A DNA stretch of 37,335 bases, taken from assembly GCA_021797775.1 (NCBI GenBank), contig JAJZZC010000023.1, positions 1 to 37,335 of the forward strand, given 5' to 3'. The notes beneath the pieces were generated by a model. That model did not search any database. It was given only the letters and a program-made list of their open reading frames with translations, and was not told the origin of the DNA. Below are positions 31,293 through 37,335 of this stretch, in pieces. Made by a program: the position numbers and the translations under genes. Positions within the stretch are counted from its first letter, which is position 1. Every line of letters starts with the position of its first letter. Source of the DNA: Bacillota bacterium (lineage in GTDB: Bacteria; Bacillota; Sulfobacillia; RBS10-35; JAJYVN01).

Positions 31293-32459
31293 TCACAGGG
31301 TCGGGCCGATGCGCCAGAGACCGAACTCCTGGTGCCCCAGCACCTCGCTGCGCGTCAGCCGCCCGGAGCTGGCGCGCAGCACCTCCGCGTAGAGCCGCTC
31401 GCCCACCTCGCCGACCGTCTCGCGCCCCTCGACGATGGTCCCGGCGTTGAAGTCCATGTTGTCGCGCATGCCCTCGAACATCGGCGTGTTGGTGGCGATC
31501 TTGACCACCGGCGCGATGCAGGAGCCGGTGGGCGTGCCGCGTCCGGAGGTAAATACGACGACCTGGCTGCCGCCAGCGATCATGCCCGTGAGTTGCTCGA
31601 TGTCGTGCCCAGGGGTGTCCATCCAGACCAGCCCCTTGGTCGCGGGACGCTGCGCGTAGTCGATCACGGCGTTGAGGGGCCGAGACCCGCCCTTGTGCGC
31701 CGCGCCCAGCGACTTCTCCTCAATGGTGGTCAGGCCGCCGGCGATGTTGCCGGGCGCCGGGTTACCGCCGCGCATGTCGTAGCCGGTGGCGAGCACGGCC
31801 CGCTCGTAACGGTCGATCACCTGGTAGACGCGCTCCGCCACCTCGGGGCGCGCGGCGCGTTCCGCCAACAGATGTTCGGCCCCGATCAGTTCCGTGGTTT
31901 CGGCGAGGAGCACCGTGCCCCCCGCGTCGACCAGGCGGTCCGCGCAGGCCCCCACCGCCGGGTTGGCCGAGATGCCCGAGCAGGCGTCCGATCCCCCGCA
32001 CTCCGTGCCCAGGATCAACTCGGATGCCGGGCATGGCTCGCGCCGCACTTCGGCGGCGTCCTGCAACATGGCCGCGGCGGCCCGGGCCGCGTGCTCGGTG
32101 GCCCGGAGCGTGCCGTGGGACTCCTGAATCAACACCAACTCCACGGGCTTGCCGGTCCGGCGCGCAATCCCGTCGGCCACGATGCGCGCTGAGGCCGCCT
32201 CGCAGCCCAGACCGCAGACGACCACCCCGAAGACGTTGGGGTTGGCGCCGTACCCGACGAACGTGCGCATCGTCTGATGCAGGTCGTCGCCCGTTTGACC
32301 GCAGCCGTGCTGGTGCGTGACGTATACCGCGCCGCGCGTGATGGCCGCGGCGTTCCGCGCGACCTGGTTCGCGCAGGTGATCGTGGGCAGGAGCAGCACG
32401 TGGTTGCGCACACCCGCGGTACCGTCGGACCTCCGGTAGCCCCAAAACGTGTTTTCCAC
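31293..32459 (-). CDS. UxaA-family (altronate/galactarate-type) dehydratase, large subunit
   Basis: The 388-residue protein starts with NTFWGYRRSDGTAGVRNHVL and has PTITCANQVARNAAAI, THQHGCGQTGDDLHQTMRTF, VFGVVVCGLGCEA, ILGTECGGSDACSGISANPA and TPTGSCIAPVVKIATN. These are the Cys/Gly-rich motifs of the UxaA/GarD C-terminal catalytic domain, which dehydrates sugar acids such as altronate to keto-deoxy acids. The small SAF-domain partner is not adjacent, so it is either encoded elsewhere or absent. GTG 32459 is supported by AGAGGG 8 nt upstream. It is divergent from the ribokinase-like gene and followed by the FAH-family gene, suggesting a catabolic pair. The substrate is not known. Confidence 0.85.
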   Translation of the reverse strand: MENTFWGYRRSDGTAGVRNHVLLLPTITCANQVARNAAAITRGAVYVTHQHGCGQTGDDLHQTMRTFVGYGANPNVFGVVVCGLGCEAASARIVADGIARRTGKPVELVLIQESHGTLRATEHAARAAAAMLQDAAEVRREPCPASELILGTECGGSDACSGISANPAVGACADRLVDAGGTVLLAETTELIGAEHLLAERAARPEVAERVYQVIDRYERAVLATGYDMRGGNPAPGNIAGGLTTIEEKSLGAAHKGGSRPLNAVIDYAQRPATKGLVWMDTPGHDIEQLTGMIAGGSQVVVFTSGRGTPTGSCIAPVVKIATNTPMFEGMRDNMDFNAGTIVEGRETVGEVGERLYAEVLRASSGRLTRSEVLGHQEFGLWRIGPTL

Positions 32460-32612
32460 CCGTACATCCCTCTTCTTCGGGGGCGCGAAGGCGCCACGCG
32501 TGGGATTCGTGCGGGCCGCGCGCAGCCCTGCCGCCGGGGGACCGCCGGGGGCAGGGCGGCTGCGCCCACGGGTGCGCCTGCACCGGTTATGATCGCTCAT
32601 GAGGTGGGGGAG

Positions 32613-33881
32613 ATGGCCCGGCCGGTCGTCGTCGTCGGATCGCTCAACGTCGACCTGGTCGTACGGGCCGATCGCGTGCCCGCCGCCGGCGAGACGGTAC
32701 ACGCCTTGGAATTCGCGACGTTCCCCGGTGGGAAGGGTCTCAACCAAGCGGTGGCCGCCCGGCGCGCGGGCGCCGCCGTGGCCATGGTCGGACGGGTGGG
32801 CGACGACGACCTAGCCCGCACGCTGCGGCGGCACCTCGACGAGGAGGCGGTCGACGCGGCCGCTGTGCGCACCGACCCAGCCGGGACGGGGGTCGCGCTC
32901 ATCGTCGTGGAGCGCGACGGTGGCAATCGCATCCTGGTCGTGCCGCGGGCCAACGGGGAAGTGGGTGCCGCCGATGTGGACGGATCGGCGGAGGCCATCC
33001 GCGCGGCCGGCGCGCTGGTGCTGCAAGGGGAGGTGCCGCTGGCGGCCTCGCTGCGCGCCGCGCGGATCGGGGTGGAGGCCGGAGTGCCTGTCCTGTACAA
33101 TCCGGCGCCGGCGCCGCAGCCGTCCTCCGCGTTGGACCAACTGCTGGCGCTATCCACCTTCGTGCTCCCCAATGAGCGGGAACTCGCCACCCTCGCCGGA
33201 GCCGCCGGGGAGCAGGGCGCCCGTGACCTGCGGCAACGCACGGGCGGTCCGGTGCTGGCCACGCTCGGGGAGCGGGGGGTCCTCGTAGCCGGGTCACGCG
33301 ACGGCCCGGTCGACCTGCTACCGTCCTTCGCCGTGCCCGTCGTGGATACCGTTGGGGCGGGCGACGCCTTCGTGGGGGCCTTCGCCGCGGCGTGGGCCGA
33401 GGGGGAGGCCCTCTCGCCGGCGCTCCTTCGGGCGCTGGCGGCGGGCGCGTTGGCTTGCACCCGGCCTGGAGCGTTGCCCGCCATGCCCCGCCGCGTGGAG
33501 ATCGACCTCTTGGTGGGCACTGCCCGCGCGGTACGCCGGCCGTGTGAGGGGGGGCGCCGGGCGCGCCGGAATACCCCCTCACACGCCGCCTGGCCCCGCC
33601 GCCGGGCGCCTCAGTCACCGCTGGCGCAGGGGGCCGATGTGCGCGTCGCGCAACTCACTGAGTGGGTAAAACGTATCGCGCCAACTCACGCCACCATGGT
33701 GCAGGGTGACCCAGGTCGAGCGCGCGAGCGTCCAGGCCAGGATGAGCTGGGCTACGGGGTAGAACAGCGGCAGGGGCCAGGGGAAGCGCCCCGTCATCTC
33801 CCGGCCCGCCGTGCCGAAGGTGAAGCAGGCCAGCAGCACGGAGATCAGCCAGGGGATGCGGTGCCACCCAGGCGCCAGTAG
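32613..33881 (+). CDS. Ribokinase-family sugar kinase with run-on C-terminus
   Basis: The first about 300 residues are a ribokinase: VVVVGSLNVDLVVRADRVPA, FPGGKGLNQAVAARRAGAAV, VGRVGDDDLARTLRRHL, LVVPRANGEVGAADVDG, VLYNPAPAPQPSSALD, FVLPNERELATLAG and the catalytic VDTVGAGDAFVGAFAAAWAE. Ribokinases phosphorylate ribose or similar sugars. The family would end near 33520 (RRVEIDLL), but the frame has no stop until 33881. It passes through a terminator-like hairpin (33542-33584) and overlaps the convergent glycosyltransferase by 267 nt. The extra about 120 residues are low-complexity and probably result from a lost stop or a frameshift. The ATG at 32613 has GAGGTGGGGG about 5 nt upstream; ATG 32589 is an alternative. 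Confidence 0.8.
   Translation: MARPVVVVGSLNVDLVVRADRVPAAGETVHALEFATFPGGKGLNQAVAARRAGAAVAMVGRVGDDDLARTLRRHLDEEAVDAAAVRTDPAGTGVALIVVERDGGNRILVVPRANGEVGAADVDGSAEAIRAAGALVLQGEVPLAASLRAARIGVEAGVPVLYNPAPAPQPSSALDQLLALSTFVLPNERELATLAGAAGEQGARDLRQRTGGPVLATLGERGVLVAGSRDGPVDLLPSFAVPVVDTVGAGDAFVGAFAAAWAEGEALSPALLRALAAGALACTRPGALPAMPRRVEIDLLVGTARAVRRPCEGGRRARRNTPSHAAWPRRRAPQSPLAQGADVRVAQLTEWVKRIAPTHATMVQGDPGRARERPGQDELGYGVEQRQGPGEAPRHLPARRAEGEAGQQHGDQPGDAVPPRRQ
33542..33584. terminator. Hairpin at the end of the ribokinase gene
   Basis: GTGTGAGGGGG (33542-33552) and CCCCCTCACAC (33574-33584) form a perfect 11-bp stem with a 21-nt GC-rich loop. It lies between the ribokinase domain end and the convergent glycosyltransferase stop, the usual place for a bidirectional terminator. 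No T-run follows, so its terminator activity is inferred from position. Confidence 0.5.
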
Positions 33882-34886
33882 GAGCGCGACCAGGGGGCCG
33901 AGGGCGAGCACCACGCCCGCCGTCCCCCAGAAAGCCACCAGTGGCACGCGGAAGTCGAACATGGCGAAGGCGTTCTTCTCCAACCCGCGCACCGCGGCGC
34001 GCAGGTCCGGATACCACTGCAACTGCAGGAAGGGGCGTGGCTCGTGCGCGCCGGTGCGGTCCAGGCCGCCGGCCACGACCATGGTCTGGCGGCAGCCCGC
34101 CCCCTTCAGCACGCGCCCCAGGGTCACATCGTCGGCGACGGCCAACGGCAGGGCGGAGTAACCGCCCACCCCTTCGAAGGCCGTGCGTTTCACCAGGTTG
34201 AAGGCACCGACCCCCACGGTGGCGCGGTGGTTGGGTCGGGCCGCGTGCCATGGGCGCTGCCAGAGCGTCACCGCCATGGAGAACTCCGCCACGAAGATGC
34301 GCAGCCATAGCCCGCGAACCTGCAGGGCGGGCGCCGCGGCGACATGCTGGAACCCGCGCCGCACACCGAAGGCCACGGCGCGGCGCAGCACGGCGGGGGA
34401 GAAGCAGACATCAGCATCGGTGAATAGCAGCCATTCACCGGTCGTCGCCGTGGCACCGACGTGAAGGGCGTGGTTCTTGCCCAGCCAGCCGGGGGGTAAC
34501 CCCTCGACGTGGATCACGTGCAGGCGCGGGTCGGAGCGGGCCAACCGGTCAAGGATGCGGCCCGTGCCGTCCGTGCTGCGGTCGTCGACGGCGACGACCT
34601 CCAGGCTAGGGTAGTCGGCGGCTAGCAGTGAGCGCATGGCGCGCTCCACACCGGACTCCTCGTTGCGTGCGGCCACGACGACCGAGAGACGCGGCAACGC
34701 CTCGTCCGGGAGCCGCTCGGCGTCGCGCACCTCCGACAGACGGGGCAGGCGGCGCAGGCCGCAGCGCGCCTGCCAGAGGGCGCCGGCCAGACCGATCAGC
34801 CAGAGCGACCCGGTGGCCGACCACCACGACCAGAGCCACCGGAAGATGCCGCCCACCCCGTCCATCAGGATCTGCAGACGCTCCAC
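33615..34886 (-). CDS. Membrane glycosyltransferase family 2
   Basis: The 423-residue protein has an N-terminal membrane segment (SLWLIGLAGALWQ) and a GT-A domain: LSVVVAARNEESGVERAMRS, VDDRSTDGTGRILD, GLPPGWLGKNHALHVGA and the metal-binding LLFTDADVCF. A VADDVTLGRVLKGAGCR phrase and a QLQWYPDLR motif follow, then three or four C-terminal membrane segments (about residues 310-395) ending TWVTLHHGGVSWRDTFYPLS. This layout is that of GT2 enzymes such as the carotenoid-acid (diaponeurosporenoate) and hopanoid-glycosylating types; the acceptor is unknown. GTG 34886 has AGGGG 5 nt upstream, located directly at the right end of the family B RNA; ATG 34865 is an alternative. Confidence 0.82.
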   Translation of the reverse strand: MERLQILMDGVGGIFRWLWSWWSATGSLWLIGLAGALWQARCGLRRLPRLSEVRDAERLPDEALPRLSVVVAARNEESGVERAMRSLLAADYPSLEVVAVDDRSTDGTGRILDRLARSDPRLHVIHVEGLPPGWLGKNHALHVGATATTGEWLLFTDADVCFSPAVLRRAVAFGVRRGFQHVAAAPALQVRGLWLRIFVAEFSMAVTLWQRPWHAARPNHRATVGVGAFNLVKRTAFEGVGGYSALPLAVADDVTLGRVLKGAGCRQTMVVAGGLDRTGAHEPRPFLQLQWYPDLRAAVRGLEKNAFAMFDFRVPLVAFWGTAGVVLALGPLVALLLAPGWHRIPWLISVLLACFTFGTAGREMTGRFPWPLPLFYPVAQLILAWTLARSTWVTLHHGGVSWRDTFYPLSELRDAHIGPLRQR

Positions 34887-34893
34887 GCCACCC

Positions 34894-35192
34894 CTGGTTA
34901 GAAGAACGTGTACCCACCGCGCACGCGGTGTTCCACGCCGTCCGCCTGACCAGGCTTTCGCCCCTTCCAGCCTTCCGATTTGCTCCTTCGCGGAGCGATA
35001 GGCCACAGGCGAACTCGGGTCGCGCGGCGGGTCACCCGCCGCGCACGCCGGGATTCCCACCCCGAGGCGAGGTCTTGCGCACAGCCTGCGGCCGTTGCCC
35101 GGGTCGCCCCGAGCCCGGGGCGACCGCCCCACTCTGCCGCTCGGCTTGCCTCCACCCTGGCACCTCGCGGTGCAAGCCGCCTCCCGCCGACT
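34894..35192 (-). ncRNA. Solo structured right end / candidate omega RNA, family B copy 2
   Basis: About 300 nt on the minus strand align with 7161-7472 (+) and end in the same TTCTAACCAG. Near the 3' end GCGTG pairs with CACGT, enclosing CACCGC-GTGC-GCGGTG. The other copy has GTGTGG/CCACAT enclosing ACCGA-GAGA-TCGGT, so pairing is kept while bases change. An upstream hairpin GCTCC-GCGAA-GGAGC matches GCTCC-GCGA-GGGGC in the other copy. No tnpB remnant is attached: the oxidoreductase stop is only 23 bp upstream and the glycosyltransferase start 8 bp downstream. The RNA could also act as, or replace, the leader of the glycosyltransferase gene. Confidence 0.58.
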
Positions 35193-35214
35193 GGCTCTCT
35201 TCCAAGCGCCTGTG

Positions 35215-36279
35215 TCACTCCCCGGCGGGACGCACGGGCAGCCCCGTCCGGCTCGCCGCTTCGGCGGCGTCGAACACGGCGATGGCCCGGCGAACCTCTC
35301 GCGGGGCAACCGCCAGCGGTGCCCCGCGCAGCGCGGCGTCCGCCACGTTCTGGTAGAAGGCACGCCAGGACCCGCGCACGGTGTCGACCGCCGCCTCGAC
35401 GGCAAGCCCGTCGCGTACGGTGTGGACGACGGCGCGCTCGCCGGGCGGTTCCGTGACGGCGTCGATGGCACGCCGGTTCAGGAACGGCTCCTGCGGGTCG
35501 CGCGCCTGGCGCACCAGGGCACCCTCCTCCCCCAGCACGTACCAGCGCGGCTTGGCGCGCCGCGCGAGATTGCCCACCTCGACGACGAACAGGACGCCGT
35601 TCTCGAAGTGCAGGGACAGGCGCGCGTAGGAGCCGGCGTCGGACTGGCTCCAGCGCCGGGATTGCGTCACGCACTCCACGCGCCCCACCGGACCCGGCAC
35701 CAGTTGGAGGGCCTGGTCCACCAGATGCGCGCCCCAGTCGTAGAGGATGCCGCCCCCCTGCGCGCGGCAGGCGCGCCACCCCCGAGGTTCGCCGTAGCCG
35801 AACACGGTGGATTCAAAGAGGTAGGGCGCCCCCAGCCAACCGCGGGCCAGCACGTCCCGCACCGTCAGGTAGTCCCAGTCCCAACGGCGGTTGTGGAACA
35901 CCGTGAGCAAGCGCCCGGCGCGCTCGGCGGCCTCGATCATGACGTCGGCCTCGGCGAGGTTCAGGCACATCACCTTGTCGACCACGACGTGCCGACCCGC
36001 TGCCAGCGCACGTACCGCCAGGTCGCGGTGGGTGTCGTGGGGGGTCGCCAGGACGACCAGCTCGACCGCGTCGTCGCGCAGCATGTCATCCAGGGTCGCG
36101 TGCACCCGTGCCCCGGGGTGGTCGCGGCGCGCCCGCGCCTGCCGCTCCGGGTCACGCGTGGCGACGGCCCGGAGTTCCAGGCCGTGGGGGCGTTCCAGGG
36201 AAGCGAGGTAACAATGGAACGCGCGACCAGCGTACCCATAACCCACCACGCCAACGCCCAACTGGCCCGAGGCCCCCAT
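35215..36279 (-). CDS. Gfo/Idh/MocA-family oxidoreductase
   Basis: The 354-residue NAD(P)-dependent oxidoreductase has the Rossmann motif VGVVGYGYAGRAFHCYLA (about residues 8-25), then LVVLATPHDTHRDLAVRALA. GRHVVVDKVMCLNLAEAD follows at about 92-110, where the usual EKP is DKV. The substrate domain includes FHNRRWDWDYLTVRDVL, GGGILYDWGAHLVDQAL (catalytic H with W in place of the common H.iD pattern) and a beta-sheet C-terminus. Length is normal. Substrates in this family are sugars, inositols or similar polyols; specificity cannot be read. The ATG at 36279 has GGAAGGGG 7 nt upstream. A 20-bp perfect hairpin lies 24 bp upstream of the start codon. Confidence 0.88.
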   Translation of the reverse strand: MGASGQLGVGVVGYGYAGRAFHCYLASLERPHGLELRAVATRDPERQARARRDHPGARVHATLDDMLRDDAVELVVLATPHDTHRDLAVRALAAGRHVVVDKVMCLNLAEADVMIEAAERAGRLLTVFHNRRWDWDYLTVRDVLARGWLGAPYLFESTVFGYGEPRGWRACRAQGGGILYDWGAHLVDQALQLVPGPVGRVECVTQSRRWSQSDAGSYARLSLHFENGVLFVVEVGNLARRAKPRWYVLGEEGALVRQARDPQEPFLNRRAIDAVTEPPGERAVVHTVRDGLAVEAAVDTVRGSWRAFYQNVADAALRGAPLAVAPREVRRAIAVFDAAEAASRTGLPVRPAGE

Positions 36280-36302
36280 GGCCACGCCCCTTCCGTCCCT
36301 CT

Positions 36303-36353
36303 GCCACCGCACGCGCGACGGCTGCGGGCGGCGGCCGTCGCGCGTGCGGTGGC
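36303..36353. promoter_or_regulatory. 20-bp perfect inverted repeat in a divergent promoter region
   Basis: The left arm 36303-36322 and the right arm 36334-36353 are perfectly complementary over 20 bp, with an 11-nt loop (36323-36333). The arms contain CCGCACGCGCGACGGC. It lies between the divergent oxidoreductase start (36279) and the NIPSNAP start (36498), on the 5' side of both genes. It has no T-run. It could be an operator, an mRNA 5' hairpin controlling the oxidoreductase, or a mobile palindrome. Confidence 0.7.
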
Positions 36354-36497
36354 TCACCCGTTTCGCCCGTCCCGGCGCAAAACCTGCCTCAGCAGGTGGC
36401 GGGGTGGACCTGGACAAGTCCCAGATCCCCCAGTAGGCGGTGCCTGCGCGCATGGCACAGCGCCGCCGCACCCGGCCGAGGAAGGGGCTGAGACGGT

Positions 36498-36818
36498 TTG
36501 ATCTACGAATGGCGCACGTACCACGCGGTCCCAGGGAAGATGGCCGCGTTGCACCGCCGCTTCGTCGAGCACACCCGCCGGATCTTTCAGCGCCACGGCA
36601 TCCGGGATGTCGGCTATTTCACCCCCTCCGGAGGGGAGGGACCGCTGCACTACCTTCTGGCCTATGAGGACCGGGCCACGCGTGATGCGGCCTGGGAGGC
36701 GTTCCGCGCCGACCCGGAATGGCAGCGCGCCAAGGCCGAGAGCGAGCGCGAGGGCCCCCTGGTCGAACGGATCGACAGCCTGTTCCTGGAACCGACGCCG
36801 TACTCGCCACTGCCCTGA
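36498..36818 (+). CDS. NIPSNAP-family protein
   Basis: The 106-residue protein has the compact ferredoxin-like fold of NIPSNAP proteins: IYEWRTYHAVPGKMAALHRR, FVEHTRRIFQRHGIRDVGYF, LHYLLAYEDRATRDAAWEAF and DPEWQRAKAESEREGPLVER. The 'E.RtY...pGk' opening and the 'W..F..DpeW' phrase are diagnostic. Function in bacteria is poorly defined; the genes often sit near catabolic or oxidoreductase genes, as here. The TTG at 36498 has GGAAGGGG upstream at a longish spacing of about 11 nt. Confidence 0.85.
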   Translation: MIYEWRTYHAVPGKMAALHRRFVEHTRRIFQRHGIRDVGYFTPSGGEGPLHYLLAYEDRATRDAAWEAFRADPEWQRAKAESEREGPLVERIDSLFLEPTPYSPLP

Positions 36819-37222
36819 GCGCCAAGGACGCCGCCATCCAAGGGCCTGGGGTCCGTCAGGGCGGCCCTGCGCCTGCCGGCGTCCCTCTGCCCTGCGGCCG
36901 GGAGTGTTGCACCAGGCGATCCGGCAAGCCGAGGCCGATCTGGCTGCGCGGGATCGAGCCCGCGGTGGTGCGCAGCGCCTCCTGTCCTGGATCGCTTCCG
37001 GATAAGATGGGGGGACCGATGCTGTCTTGGTGACGCCGGATGGCGTGGTCGGGGTCCCGTGGCGCGAGGGCATGTCGCGCTGGCGAACGCAAGCTGGGGT
37101 TACGGGCCGACCGTTGGGAACGTCGGCCAGGGGGCGGATCGCCGCGAGTGGCTCCGCGGCGAAGCGGCAGGCGCGCCCCGTTGCACAGGTGGGCGGCGAC
37201 GCCCCCTGTGCGAGGTGCGGTG
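36819..37222. other. Intergenic region before the response regulator
   Basis: About 400 bp. A short frame from GTG 36904 to 37005 encodes 33 residues (VLHQAIRQAEADLAARDRAR...) that look helical but match nothing known and lack a clear ribosome-binding site. A GCGGG-CTCGAT-CCCGC stem-loop on the minus strand near 36940-36960 resembles a tRNA T-arm but is one base short in the loop and has no acceptor partner. Nothing else is assigned. Confidence 0.4.
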
Positions 37223-37335
37223 ATGGGACAGAAGATCCTGGTGGTGGACGACGAGGCGCACATCCGCGGGCTGCTGCGCCTCTACCTCAGCCGCGAGGGC
37301 TTCGCCGTGCACGAGGCCGAGGACGGGATCGCCGC
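37223..37335 (+). CDS. Response regulator receiver domain, partial at window end
   Basis: The visible 37 residues, QKILVVDDEAHIRGLLRLYL then SREGFAVHEAEDG, are the start of a CheY-like receiver domain, with the acidic pair DDE of the phosphorylation pocket at residues about 9-11. The phospho-acceptor Asp and any output domain lie beyond the window. An OmpR-type transcription factor is most common for this opening but cannot be confirmed. The ATG at 37223 has GAGGTG 5 nt upstream; GTG 37220 is in frame. Confidence 0.85.
   Translation, partial: MGQKILVVDDEAHIRGLLRLYLSREGFAVHEAEDGIA

Noticed and set aside
36930-36965. tRNA 3' end on the minus strand
   Set aside because: The T-arm-like stem has a six-base loop, and there is no acceptor, anticodon or D-arm upstream.

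Overview
The window is about 37 kb of very GC-rich DNA (roughly 70%). It carries the rimP-nusA-ylxR-ylxQ-infB-rbfA-nrnA-truB-ribF cluster in the order usual for Bacillota. The rimP leader has the GAGTGGG/CCCACTC hairpin common upstream of rimP in Bacillota, and sigma-A-type promoters read TTGTCA-17-TATACT. I infer a high-GC, probably thermophilic, deep-branching Bacillota lineage (Thermaerobacter, Symbiobacterium or Limnochordia type). No rRNA, tRNA or marker gene is present to prove it.

Layout. 0-1.4 kb: a 5'-truncated MutS-like ATPase among degraded genes. 1.8-2.8 kb: a two-TM potassium channel with an RCK domain. 2.9-7.5 kb: a mobile-element graveyard with direct repeats and nested palindromes, an orphan left-end-like sequence, a large frameshifted TnpB gene (family A), and a second, heavily decayed tnpB followed by a structured right end (family B). 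7.5-8.5 kb: small hypothetical genes and an orphan HicB-like protein. 9-11 kb: two paralogous proteins, each with a tandemly duplicated UPF0145/YbjQ domain. 11.1-15.0 kb: nickel-pincer cofactor genes larB-larC with convergent larE. 15.3-17.6 kb: a shortened Gfo/Idh/MocA protein, a flavin reductase-like protein and a KDG-kinase-like sugar kinase. 17.9-28.5 kb: the rimP-ribF translation/RNA-processing operon. 28.65-29.27 kb: an internally deleted family A element abutting the 3' end of queF. 30.2-36.8 kb: sugar-acid and sugar genes (FAH-family dehydratase-like, UxaA-like, ribokinase-like, a membrane GT2 glycosyltransferase, a Gfo/Idh/MocA oxidoreductase and a NIPSNAP protein). The window ends inside a response regulator.

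How the genes work together. larB, larC and larE make and load the nickel-pincer nucleotide cofactor for an enzyme encoded elsewhere, since no larA is seen. The central operon couples ribosome assembly (RimP, RbfA), transcription elongation (NusA), initiation (IF2), nanoRNA turnover (NrnA), tRNA modification (TruB) and flavin cofactor synthesis (RibF). The FAH, UxaA, KDG-kinase and ribokinase genes suggest sugar-acid catabolism.

Most interesting. (1) Two unrelated TnpB element families leave conserved right ends that look like omega/guide RNAs. The family B right ends at 7161-7472 (+) and 34894-35192 (-) keep the same 3' stem-loops with compensatory base changes, and the second has no tnpB attached. 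(2) The family A TnpB (about 767 codons) is much longer than ordinary TnpB, keeps all RuvC residues, and has one frameshift. (3) rimP is interrupted by an in-frame TGA. (4) The ylxQ frame stays open 836 nt into infB. (5) The ribokinase frame runs through its own terminator-like hairpin into the convergent gene.
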